Assembly (NCBI GenBank): GCA_036785325.1
Contig: JAXIVH010000103.1
Location: forward strand, 229,501-293,500
Length of the DNA stretch: 64,000 nucleotides
Reading direction: 5' to 3'
DNA from: Urophycis tenuis
Lineage: Eukaryota > Chordata > Actinopteri > Gadiformes > Phycidae
Shown: in pieces, positions 1 through 12,700 of the stretch
How the letters are laid out: every line of letters begins with the position of its first letter
Numbering within the stretch: position 1 is the stretch's first letter
Position numbers and translations under genes: made by a program
Notes under the pieces: model-generated
Seen by the model: only the letters and a program-made list of their open reading frames with translations
Databases searched by the model: none
What the model was told of the DNA's origin: nothing

Positions 1-206
1 TATCTCAACAGGTCCTTTGCTCTCTACCTCCCAGTAACAGCGGCCAGTCAGACCCTCTCTACACAACACCTGGTCCCAGTAGTCAAATCTCTCTGGGTGA
101 TCAGGACACGACTGCTGCTCTCTAACCAGTGTCACCCTTCTGTTGTCCTCAGACAGAGAGAGTTCTCTGTAGGCTGTGTTTGTATCCAGTGTGAGTTCAC
201 AGGCAT
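1..206 (-). CDS. NLRC3-like: NLR B30.2 (PRY-SPRY) exon, partial
   Basis: This is the first 68 codons of the terminal exon: PRY signature ELTLDTNTAYRELSLSEDN, then RFDYWDQVLCREGLTGRCYW at the start of SPRY. B30.2 domains bind ligands and are shared with TRIM proteins. The acceptor is TTTTCCCTCAG. The exon runs off the left edge of the window, so stop codon and 3' UTR are not visible. Confidence 0.9.
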
Positions 207-1386
207 CTGAGGGAAAACAAGACATGATTACGCTGCTGAACCATTATTATTGTGCATAGAAGTCCACAATCCTGTATGAACCTTATCGTCGGCTCGACTT
301 CGTGCTCCTAGCGATAACATTTGATTCATTCATAAGACTCGCTTTTGAGATATATTTCTGAAATTACATTCTGAATTAAGGTAAATGCTACTGTTTTTGG
401 GTCATTCATTTTGTCGTCAAATGTTACGTTAAGTCTCAATATGAGAACGCAAACTGTCTAGCTGCTAGTCGAATCCATTTCTAGAACTAGCGCTAGCTGC
501 TAGCAGCTACTAGCGCTACCAACTAGAACTAGCATTCTAGTGCTAATCCTACTCAACGAGTGTTAGAAGGATAGCTAGTTATTATCCATCCATCCATTAT
601 CGTAACCGCTTATCCTCTACGAGGGTCGTGGGGGGGCTGGAGCCAATCCCAGCTGCAACGGGCGAGAGGCGGGGTACACCCTGGACAGGTCGCCAGCCTA
701 TCACAGGGCCAACATACATAGACAAACAACCATTCACACTCACATACACACCTATGGTCAATTTAGAGACACCAATTAACCTAATCCCCAACATGCATGT
801 TTTTGGTCTGTGGGAGGAAGCCCAAGTCCGGAGAGAACCCACGCAAGCACGGGGAGAACATGCAAACTCCACACAGAAAGGTCCCGGGTCCCAGGTGGAT
901 TCGAACCCAGAACCCTCTTGCTGCGAGGCGACAGTGCTAACCACTGCACCACCGACTGAACCTAGACTGTATTACAAAGGTCTACTTTATACTTTGTGAG
1001 ATATTTGCGATAAAAAAAGCAAATAAACTCATAGAGACAACAGTGAGCCTAGATTTCCAATTATTATATTTGACTCCGCTAATTGCTTTCCAGCTCAGGC
1101 AGACTCAACTGAATTCAACTCAATGATCCCGGGCATTCCTATGCACAAGTAATTCCCCGCATGGAATTATATTTTCTGGTTGTTGTTGTTAATATGATAA
1201 AGAACGCATCATTACAGTCATATTATGGTTATTTAGTTCTCAAGTTTAATATGACTTGGATTATTAATGATAACAAGTCTAATGACAATAATAATAACGA
1301 CCACAGCGACAGCCCTTTTAACATGGTTCACAGAAAGACATCTTTAATAATGACCCACAAAACACACATACACACACACACACATA

Positions 1387-1444
<58 letters not shown>

Positions 1445-4400
1445 ACACACACATACGGGACGTGGACGTGGACGAAATCATCCCATATATTCTGGGGACC
1501 TGCTCTTCTTATATATCTATAGGGTCGCCAAATAACAAATTGTTAGACCAGTGCCCTGCGGAGATATGGGCACTACAATGTTAAAATAATAATCATACCT
1601 AAACCTTAAAGAAACAAGATGGTCATGATAATAATGGTGACAAAATAATGTAATGTTGTAGTAGCATGATTATTATGTTATTTTGTCTCATATAGTGATA
1701 CAAAGAGAATAGAACTCATAGATACTCTGAATACCTAAATATGATGATAGGCCTAATGGTAAGGATGATAATAATATAATGGAATGCATAGTAATAAAAT
1801 CACTAGTTCTTTTAATAGAAAGATTATTATATGAACATTTATATCAATAATAATAACATTACTCCTAATAAACACAATGAATCAATAATGATATGACAAT
1901 AATAATACCTATTGGATGTTACACAAGCAGGATTAATTGGGATCATTAACAACATGAATACACATGAGACATGTGATGTCAACCATCATCTCCTTACCAG
2001 TAGGATCTGGATGAACGGACGTCCCCTACTGCTGTGTGGATGGACTTTCGATGTCAATAGCTAGTGTGTGTTGTGATGAATCCAACTAAACAGACACTTA
2101 CACTTCTTTAGCGCTGGTTTCAGCCTCCCCACTCCGCCATGCTCCACACTGGGGGGTAAACACAGTGGCCCTCATTTATCAAACGAGCGTACGACAGAAA
2201 ACGGGCGTAAAATGGACGTACGCTCATTTCCACGTTGAGCTTGGCATTTATCAATTTGAACGTGAGCACAGGCTGCGATGAAATCTCATGTCAGGTCTGA
2301 GCTCGTGTACGCAACTTTTTCGAGTGCGAACAGTGGCGAGACTGGTATATCCGCAAGAGTCGGACAACTTTTTCTTCACCTTATTCGGAATAAAATAACT
2401 TTAACGCAATGCAAATAATAGCCTATAGGTCAAATGTGAAATGTTTTAAGATGGATCAATTTAACATCAATTTTACATTTAATTAATTATTCAATTAATA
2501 ATTCCTAATTTATAATTCCTCTTCCGTAGCCCGCTGAACATAGGACACACTGTTGACTGCAACAGTGATTTGTTTCCATATAGCGTTTTTTTGCTTGTCC
2601 TTAATTAGATTAGATTAGATTCAACTTTATTGTCATTGTGCAGAGTACAAGTACAGGGACAACGAAATGCAGTTGGCGTTCTAACCAGAAGTGCAAATGA
2701 GCGATAAAGGTGCGGGTTGAAATGCAGAATAAGGTGCAGAGTGCAAAATTGAAAAACATGAAAAGTGGAGTGCAGGTGGAGTGCAGGTGGAGGTAGTGAT
2801 CGTTAAGGTAGTAAACGGTTACTGACACTAGCAGAAACAGGCTGTAAACAGTATTCAAAAAAATGTAAACAATGTACAGATAGTCCGAGAAATAGTAATA
2901 TAATACAAGAAGTGTACAGGTGGTGCAATAGTGCGCTAGTGCAATACAACGGAACAGGTACAACAGATGAATGTGGATTGTATGGGGGTGGGGGGTGCAA
3001 CGGCAGTTGAGAATAAATAATACAATAAATAACATTACTATAAATAATATGAATTATGTCCAGGGGGGTGAGGGGTGCTGGGGGGGGGGGGGGGGGGCGC
3101 ATCAACAAGTGACACGAGTGTCTCCATTTCTGTTTCTGAAAAAATCTGATTCATCTTTGCCGTTGGATCTTTCTCCATGTCATAAAAGTTAGGGGCGGAC
3201 TTCCGGTTTGGCCATGCAGGGGTAGGACGCAAGAAGGCAGAGCTCCCCACTCAACTTATCAAAATTAACTTTTAAAAGCGCCGCTCAGGGCATTTCACTG
3301 TATTTATATCAGATAAAAGATAAAAGAAGATAAAAGGCCAACAACTTTGGCGATATGAGCAAGAATAAGTCGACCAGTGCGCAGCCAACAACCCAAACTA
3401 GCATAGCTAGCAAGGTAGCTGCTTTGGCTAGCGCTAGCCCACACAGCGATGGAACGACCGCAAACGCCGAGGGTGTTTCCGTGAGTCAACTTGTAGCCGA
3501 GTTGTCGAAACAACGATCTTCGCTCAAGGAGGACATCTCTGCTTTGATTCATGAGTCGATTGCCCCGCTCCAGTCCTCCGTCAATGCACTGACACAGACT
3601 GTTACTAGCTTTCAAGCACGGCTGAGCGCAACCGAAGTTCTGGCTGGGGATAACTTCAGTGCGATAACTTCAGCGGTCGGGAAAATAAAACTCCTAGAGG
3701 AGCAAAATGCGACATTGCTCGAACGCGTGGATGACCTGGAAAACCGCTCTCGTAGAGCAAACCTGAGGAACCTGAACGTCCCGGAGGACAGCGAGAAGGG
3801 CCAACACAATGTCAAGTTTGTATCCGACCTGCTAATGCAAGCAATGGGCCGAGAGGTTTTCGCAAATCCCCCGGAGTTGGAGCAGGCTCATCGTTCTCCC
3901 GGCCAAAGACCCAGAGAAGGGCAGCCGCCCCGTCCCTTTGTGGTGTGCTTCCATCGCTTCCAGGAGAAAGAAAAGGCATTGCGGTGGGCCCGGACGCACG
4001 ACGTGGAGTTTAACGGCTCCAAACTGAGGATCTATCCGGATCTGTCTGCGGTCCTGGCGAAGAAACGCGCAGCATTTAAAAACATCAAGCGGCTCCTTTA
4101 TGAGAAGAAGATAAGGTTCAGTCTGCTACATCCAGCACGTCTTCGGGTTCAGTTCGAGGATGAGACTCACGTCTTCCACTCACCAGAAGCTGCCAAGGTG
4201 TTCTATGACCGCCGGGTTTCCGGACCAATTGACTGATTCTGACTCTTTGGACTAATCTGAGACCGACGGAGCTTTGGGTGGACTTGCTTCACCGAGCTGG
4301 GATGGCCAATATGTCTGAAGGTTGGTTGATTCGAGCTGTTGCATTTTAGTGAAGCAAATGTCAGTCTATATCGTTTTCATAGTTGATGGCATAATGCTTG

Positions 4401-7400
4401 TTGACAACTGCTTAACGTTACGTTACAACATGAGAGAGGCACAGCCACAGCAAAATGGCTTGCCTATTTATTCAGATCCCATGGTTCGGATGCATTTATT
4501 TGTTGGTTAGCCAGCTATCCTGTCTATGCAGTGATCCGAACGATGCATACTTCAGTGTGATATGGGCTGTGAATTAAAGTTAGCCTGCCTACTTGATATA
4601 ATAATGGCGATTGTTTATGTTGACTGGAATAATAATGTTATTCATTTCCATTCAGAGTAAATCTGCTGAGTGTGTATACTTGTTCAAGTGATAGTGGGGA
4701 GCAGGGTGTAGGGGGAAATAACGTATGGGCTATTGGAAGTTTAGTCACAGTAAGATAGCTGCGGTTCGTTATTGTTCAGAGAACGAACCTAGAGTTTACA
4801 CATGTTCAAGGGTTAGTTTGATGCCGTTTCCTTTTCCTTTTTATTTTTATTTTATTTTATTATTATTATTATTATTATTATTTTTTTTTTTTATCCCACT
4901 CTCCATTTTATCTTTCCCCGATCTGGCTATACAGCACCATACATGCAAGCCTTATCATTACCCAATATTCTTGTTTATTAAGCAATGAATAGAGCGAGCA
5001 CGGGTTTGGTTGGAGGGTCTACAGTACGTTTTGTTAGCTGGAACGTCAGGGGCATGAATGCCCCAGTGAAAAGGGCGCAAATTTTTTCACATTTAAAACG
5101 GTTGCACACTGAAATTGCATTTCTGCAGGAAACGCACCTCAGAGTACAAGATCAAGTTTTGCTTAGAAAGGCCTGGATAGGCCAGGTGTACCATTCAACA
5201 TTTAGTAGCAGGGCTCGAGGTGCTGCAATTATAATCCATAAAAAAGTACTCTTCACTGCTTCAAAAATAATTTCAGATTCACAGGGACGTTATGTTATAG
5301 TATCAGGTCATCTCTATCACACCCCGGTGGTTTTAGTTAGTATTTACGCCCCCAACTGGGATGATGCAGATTTTTTCAGGAAGATAATCACCTTATTACC
5401 AGATTTAAATACTCATCACCTAATATTTGGCGGAGATATGAACTGTGTGATGGACACAGCCATGGACCGGTCAAGTCCCAAATCTGCACCTCCATCAAAA
5501 ATGTCCAGAGCTCTTTTGAGTCTTATGATGCACCTTGGCTGTATAGACCCATGGAGATTTTTACATCCGAACAAAAAGGAATTCTCTTGTTTTTCACATG
5601 TTCATCAGTCTTATTCTAGAATAGATTATTTTTTTATTGATAAGCGTCTTCTTCCCTCAGTGAAATCTGTAGACTACTCTGCTATTGTAGAATCTGATCA
5701 TGCACCTGTTATTCTTGACATTGGCTTTACACTCAATTGCCCACCAAGGCCAGCTTGGAGACTTAACACAGCATTGCTTTCAGATGCAGATTTTTGTCAG
5801 TTCATATCTAAAGCAATAGATGATTTCATTTTAACCAATCAGAATGACTCTGTATCACCATCAATATTATGGGAAACATTTAAAGTCGTACTGAGGGGTC
5901 AGATAATATCATTTTCAGCTTCACGTACTAAAAAAAGAAAACAGAGACAGGAAGAGCTCATTGATTCTATTCTTAAAATTGATCATCAATATTCAATAAC
6001 TCCAACACCTGAACTATACAAAGAAAAAATAAATCTGAAAGCAAAATATGATTTATTATCTACTGAAAAGACTGAACATAACTTGTTAAGATCACGAGCA
6101 TTCTTTTATGAATATGGGGAGAAGGCAGGACGCCTACTTGCTCACCAGTTAAAGTCTAAGTCGTCTGCCCAACTCATATCAACAATTAGGAAAACACCTC
6201 AAGAATTGACAATAGATCCCAAGGAAATTAATAATGCTTTTAAAACATTTTATTCTGAGTTATACACCTCAGAATTTCCTCAGGATACTTCTTCTATGAT
6301 TAATTTTTTAGAAACCCTAAATACGCCAACAATTGCGCAGGAACAAAGGGACAACCTGGAAAGACCACTAAACCGACAGGAAGTGGAGAATTCAATTAAG
6401 GACATGCAGAGCGGGAAGGCCCTTGGGCCGGACGGCTTCCCAGTCGAATTTTATAAAAAATTCTCCTTAAAACTGATCCCCTTGCTTCTTACCATGTTTA
6501 AGTACTCTTTTGAACAGACAGCTCTCCCACAGAGTCTCACAGAGGCTCTGATCACAGTTTTACTGAAACCTGGTAAAGACCCAGCGGATTGCAGCTCTTA
6601 TAGGCCTATTTCTCTACTGAATGTGGACATCAAGATACTGTCGAAAATTCTGGCCTCTCGAATAAACACCATAGTATCAGATATCATTTCAAATGATCAA
6701 ACCGGTTTTGTGAGAGGCCGTCACTCATTCATAAACATTCGTAGACTCCTGAATGTGGTGCATTCTCCAGCGTCTGGGGTGCGACCAGAGGTGGTGGTCT
6801 CCCTAGACGCGGAGAAGGCATTCGACAGAGTAGAATGGGAGTATCTTTTTGCGGTACTGGGTAAATTTGGGTTTGGCCCGAAATTTATGTCTTGGATTCG
6901 TCTATTGTATTCATCTCCAAAAGCTGCAGTAGTCACTAATAAATTATGTTCACAGTATTTTCCTTTATCTAGGGGTACGCGTCAGGGCTGCCCGCTTAGC
7001 CCATTACTGTTCATATTAGCGATCGAGCCCCTGTCAATTAAGCTTAGAACTACACCGTCCATACATGGCATTAGAAGAATGGGGATGGAATATAAAGCTT
7101 CCTTGTATGCTGATGATCTTTTGATTTTTTTATCGGACCCTCTATCCTGTAAATCTGAACTTTTGAAGATTCTGGTTGACTTTGGTGGTTTTTCAGGTTA
7201 TAAAATTAACTATTCAAAAAGTGTGTGTTTTCCTATCAATGATTCGGCAAAACAGATTCCAGACACGGACTTGCCATTTTGTATATCACTCTCCGGTTTT
7301 AAGTACTTAGGAATAAATATCACCCCTTCTTTTTCTGAACTGTTTAAAGCCAACTTCACTCCTATTATGGAGAAATTAACATCTGACCTCCAGAGATGGA

Positions 7401-9669
7401 GTGCTATTTACCTTTCTCTAGCTGGAAAAATCAACTGCATCAAAATGAATGTGTTGCCTAGATTTTTATACTTGTTTCAAAGTATCCCAGTTTTTCTACC
7501 AAAATCCTTCTTTCGTTCAATTGATGCCCTACTCTCAAGTTTTATATGGGGAGGTAAATCTTCAAGACTTCGTAAAGCATTGCTTGAAAGGCCAAGAAAA
7601 GGGGGTGGGCTCGCTCTCCCAAATTTCAGGGTTTATTGTTGGGCAGCGAATCTGCAAAAAATAATTTACTGGTTTCAGGCCCCAGACACGAGTTGGTGCA
7701 GTGAAGAGGCAAAGCTCTGTAATCTGTCATCACTTCCTGCACTTTTAACAACAAAACTCCCGCTCTCCCCATCACGGTTTTCCTCAAGTCCGGTATTGCG
7801 TTCAACATTAAGAATTTGGATACAGTTTAGGCAAACATTTAAATTGTCTGGTCTTTCTATGCTAAGTCCCATATGTAATAACCACCTTTTTCCAGCCGCC
7901 AATCTTGATGTCACATTTATGCAATGGGACACTAGGGGTCTTACTACATGTAAGGATTTTTTCATAGATAATATTTTTCCTACTTTCACAGATTTGGCCA
8001 AAAAACACTCTATTCCTAAATCCAGTTTTTTCCGATATCTTCAGATCCGCCACTTTATTCAAACATACAACCCATCGTTTCCTCAATTACCTGAGAGTTC
8101 AAACTTGGATGTTATATTAAAGATCCCCATAACTTCAAAGGGCCAAATCTCTAATTTATATAACTTAATTATGTCATTTAGTAGCGTATCAACCGACAAC
8201 ATCAAGACAAAGTGGGAAGAAGAATTAGGGACAGTCATTTCAGATGAGACGTGGCTTAGAGCTCTTAACTGTGTGAATCTTCTTGTGTACGTCTCAATCT
8301 GATTCAATTTAAAGTTATCCACCGTACTCACTATAGTAAGGTCAGACTTGCTAAAATATACCCTGAAATAGATGAGACGTGTGATCGCTGTAGAGCCACC
8401 AACGCAGACTTAGCTCATATGTTCTGGTCGTGCTCTAAGCTGGGAGAGTTTTGGCAATCAATATTTGGGATTTTGAATGTTGCTTTTGGCCTAGACCTAC
8501 GACCTAGCCCTTTAATGGCTATATTTGGGGTTGACGCTGTGATACCCGTTAGAAAGAAAAATGTTGTTGCTTTTGCAACTCTGATTGCTCGAAGGAGAAT
8601 ACTTTTAGAATGGAAATCCCAATTACCACCGAAGGCATCAATGTGGCTTTCTGATATGATGATGTTCTTAAAAATTGAAAAAGTTAAATACTTTCTTAGA
8701 GGATCAACCAAAAAATTCTACAAAGTATGGGACCCTTTACTGGTTTATTTTGACAAGCTTGCAACTCTCCCCTCTCATTAGTAAACAAGCTTCAACATAA
8801 AGTACTTTCATCTTGGGATAATTTTATTTTATTTTATTTTATATATATATATATATATTTTTTTTAATATTATTATAATTTTATTATTATTAATAATTGT
8901 ATTTTTTTTTTTTTCTTTGCCGGCACAGGGATTGTTAGGGTTGGATGGGGTTTATAAAAAAAAAAAATTATAAAAATGTGAATTGTTAAAATGCTGTATA
9001 ATTCTTGTTACATTGTACACTGTCGCTAAAGGAATTGTAACAACTGTAAAACATTACAACCTGTATGACATTGTACATCTGTTTTAACAATAAAAATATG
9101 TATAAAAAAAAAAAAATACAAGTTAGGGGCGAGACTTCTTTCATAGGGGTGTGTTACGTTAATTCGATCTCAGCCGCTGTATTTATCAACACCAAGCTCC
9201 TTCGTACGCTGGGATTGGTGTGATACGATACGTTTCGCAAATCTCACGTGGGTCCTATCGTAAGATGAATCATGCGTTCAGATTTGCGCTCATTTCTAAG
9301 TTCGCTTGATAAATGAGGGCCAGTGAGAGCAGCATTTTGTCTTTAAAAATGGAAACATTCACCTTCATCATCTGCTGTCTCATCACTTTCTACACAACAT
9401 GAGTTCCAGCTGCGTTTTGAAACCACTTCCTCTCGCAACTGGTTGAATCCTTGTAGGAGACATTGTCACCGAGTGCTGAGCTGTCCTCTCCATACCTGAG
9501 AGTGTCCAGTCTCCAGCGTGGATCCTCCAGTCCAGCAGAGAGCAGTGTAACTCCTGAGTCTCCTGGGTGATTGTAGCTCAGGTCCAGCTCTCTCAAATGG
9601 GAGGGGTTGCTGCTCAGAGCTGAGGCCAGAGAAGCACAGCCTTCCTGTGTGACCAGGCAGCCAGACAGC

Positions 9670-9740
<71 letters not shown>

Positions 9741-12700
9741 ACAACCATTTTTACAGATGTAAATCTGTGAAATGTCTTCTGATTGGAACATTGTGGTGTC
9801 ACTGTTTGCACATTGAGTCAAACTGACCTGAGAGTTTCCAGTGTACAGTGTGGACTCCCCAGTCCAGCAGAGAGCAGCTTCACTCCTGAATCCTGCACAT
9901 CATTGTTACTCAGGTCCAGTTCTCTGAGACTAGAGGACTCTGAGCTGAGAACTGAGGCCAGAGCTTCACAGCATCTCTCTGACAGATTACAGCCAATCAG
10001 CCTTCACACAAAGAAACAGGAACATGTTAGGAATTTTACTTAAAAGTGCTTATAGATCAGTTATACCGTCCACTCACAAAGATAGCTAACTTACAGGAGT
10101 ATGCCAACTTTACTTATTTATTTTTTATAATACTTTGAGAGAAAACATGTTTTCTCCTCAGCGGGGTTACACAATATAACAATATTTTTCTGCATTCCAT
10201 CCATATTTTTGAATACATGTTTAGCACAAAATAACCAGGAACATGTTAGCAACTGTGTTTAAAACAGCATACAACTTTTACCTTTCCTATTGTTAATAAA
10301 TTGTGTTTAAATGTTTTGTGATTAGTATGTAGTTTTGTAAGTGGCCGCTAGAGTTCATGACATTTTTGTTAATCATTCTTGTGACTGGGTGGAGGGTATG
10401 AGCCCAGAAACCTGTATAGATCGACAGGTGCACTTGCCAAGGCTTTCTCAAGTTTTACTTGTCTTGGAAGCTCTATGACATATGTAAGTTAACACAGGTT
10501 GTGGAATCTTGGTGTTGCTTACTCTGAAATATTTAGCAGTTATGTATTATCATGTATACATTTGTGTTTGTTTTTGAAGTTCTTTAACTTGTGTTGTGCC
10601 TTTGTGTGCTGTTTAATTAGTGTGATGTGTAATGTGAAAGGACACGATCAGGACACGATCAGTGTAATGTGAAAGCCTCCAACCTGAAGTTTTGCACCCT
10701 TGGCGAGCGGAGGGAGGTGTGTATTGTTTGGTTCAGTATGAGATGTTTGTAAATAAATTCACTTTATTCATGTGTTTGTTATTCTGAGTATACTGCAAGT
10801 AATATTATGTGTAAATGCAAATGTTGCCCTGTGGAAATTGAGGTTTTATGTGTCATGTGAAAGGCTTTTATCAGCTATTTTGTGTTTTATTTTTAGTTTT
10901 CACTGTGCTGAAGGTGATTCCTGATCAATAAATATGATTGCACCCGAAAGAGACTCTCTGCCATGGGCTGTTACAAGTATTATGTATGATTATTATTGGG
11001 TGTAAATCGAGTATTGCGGTTTTTATTGTTGTGTGATGGATTCATATTACTTTTATATTGTACTGTGATGTACATTGTGTTGTGTGTATTTTAGTAAATG
11101 TTATTACTGAACTTACAGAGATGTTTTTTTAATGTAATTATAACTTTTATAATCAAGTATTTTGTTTATTGTGTTGTGTGTTTGTGTGTGTACATGTTAT
11201 GAGTGAACCTACATATATGTTTTGGCGGCTTTGAACACTGGCAGCAGCCTCAGAAGACCCTCCTCTGAAGCAGAGTATTTATTTAGGTCAAACACATCCA
11301 GATCCTCTTCTGATGACAGTAAGATGAAGACCAGAGCTGACCACTGAGCAGAGGAGAGATATTTTCTGGAGAATCTTCCTGATGTCAGGTACAGTTGTAT
11401 TTCCTCCACTAGAGAACGGTCGTTCAGCTCATTCAGACAGTGGAACAGATTGATGCTTCTCTCTGGAGGGAGATCTCCATCTAACTTTTTCTTGATGTAA
11501 GACACTGTTTTCTCAATCATCCCTGAGCTACTGCCTGCCTGTCCCAGCAGACCTCGTAGGAGAATCTGATTGGTCTCCAGAGAGAGGCCCAGGAGGAAGC
11601 GGAGGAACAAGTCCAGGTGTCCGTTCTCACTCTGTAAGGCCTTGTCCACAGCACCCTTGTAGAGTTTGACCTGTCTTTTTTTCATTTGTTTTTTTCTTAC
11701 AAGAACAGACCACAGACGTCGTGGTGGTCCCGAGAGCAGATTGACACCAGTGTCATTGAAGGACATGAAGACATAAAGAGCAGCCAGAAACTCCTGGATG
11801 CTCAGATGGATAAAACAGAACACCTTGTCCTGGTACAGCCCACACTCCTCTTTAAAGATCTGGGTGAACACTCCTGAGTACACTGAGGCTGCTCTGATAT
11901 TGATGCCACACTCTGCCAGGTCTGCCTCATAGAAGATCAGGTTGCCTTTCTCCAGCTGGTTAAAAGCCAGTTTTCCCAGAGAGACAATGATCTTCCTGCT
12001 CTCTGAAGTCCAGTGTGGATCTGTCTCAGCTCTTCCATACATGGAGTGAACCCTCAGGAAGTGAATGTACATCTTAGTTGTGGTATTGGGCATCTCTTCT
12101 CCTTTCTGATATGTTTCAAAGAAGTCATCCAGAACTGTAGCACAGATCCAACAGAAGACAGGAATGTGACACATGATGTGGAGACTTCGTGATTTCTTGA
12201 TGAAAGAGATGATTGTGTTGGCTTGCATCTCCTCTCTGAATCTCTTCCTGAAGTACTCCTCCTTCTGTGGGTCTGAGAACCCTCTTACCTCTGTCACCAT
12301 GTCAACACAATCAGCAGGGATCTGATTGGCTGCTGCAGGGCGTGTGGTTATCCAGATGCGAGCGGAGGGAAGCAGGTCCCCCCTGATGAGGTTTGTCAGC
12401 AGCACGTCCACCGAGGTCGGCTCTGTGACATCTGTCCAGATCTGGTTGTTCTGGAAGTCCAGAGGAAGTCGACACTCATCCAGACCATCCAAGATGAGAA
12501 CAATTTGGAGCCGGTTGTACCTGCAGATGCCTGCTTCTTTGGTGTCAATAAAGAAGTGATGAAGAAGTTGCACCAAGCTAAACTCTTTCCCTTTCAGTAA
12601 ATTCAACTCTCTGAAAGTAAAGAGAAATGTGAAGTGTATGTTGTGGTTGGCTTTGCCTTCAGCCCAGTCCAGAGTGAACTTGCTTGTTAAGACAGTTTTA

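Larger units (their letters stand above)
3198..9119 (+). mobile_element. Nearly full-length L1 LINE
   Basis: The element begins GACTTCCGGTTTGGCC and ends with an A-rich tail after AATAAAAATATG. It is flanked by the 12-bp target duplication AAGTTAGGGGCG (3186-3197 and 9120-9131). It holds a 157-bp 5' UTR, ORF1 (3355-4236), a 748-bp spacer with a TTA/T tract (4840-4895), ORF2 (4985-8781) and a 3' UTR. Clean duplication, full length and almost intact ORFs indicate a young insertion. Confidence 0.9.
2167..9321. mobile_element. TIR DNA transposon (Harbinger-like MITE) containing later insertions
   Basis: The left end reads GGCCCTCATTTATCAA and the right end (9306-9321) is its reverse complement, TTGATAAATGAGGGCC. 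Both ends are flanked by AGT (2164-2166 and 9322-9324), a 3-bp target duplication. Without the nested L1 and Rex1 tail the element would be about 0.7 kb and non-coding, so it is a MITE. The TIR style and 3-bp duplication suggest PIF/Harbinger; no transposase is present. It inserted into the NLR intron next to the linker exon. Confidence 0.75.

Noticed and set aside
628..999. Overlapping 115-123-codon frames on both strands
   Set aside because: They lie entirely in a high-copy dispersed fish repeat with no protein similarity.
3304..3815. Minus-strand frames over L1 ORF1
   Set aside because: Antisense to a well-supported ORF1.
9390..9821. Frames of poly Cys-Val joined to LRR sequence
   Set aside because: The Cys-Val runs are the TG microsatellite in the intron; the LRR part is a proper exon bounded by CAG and GTATGG.
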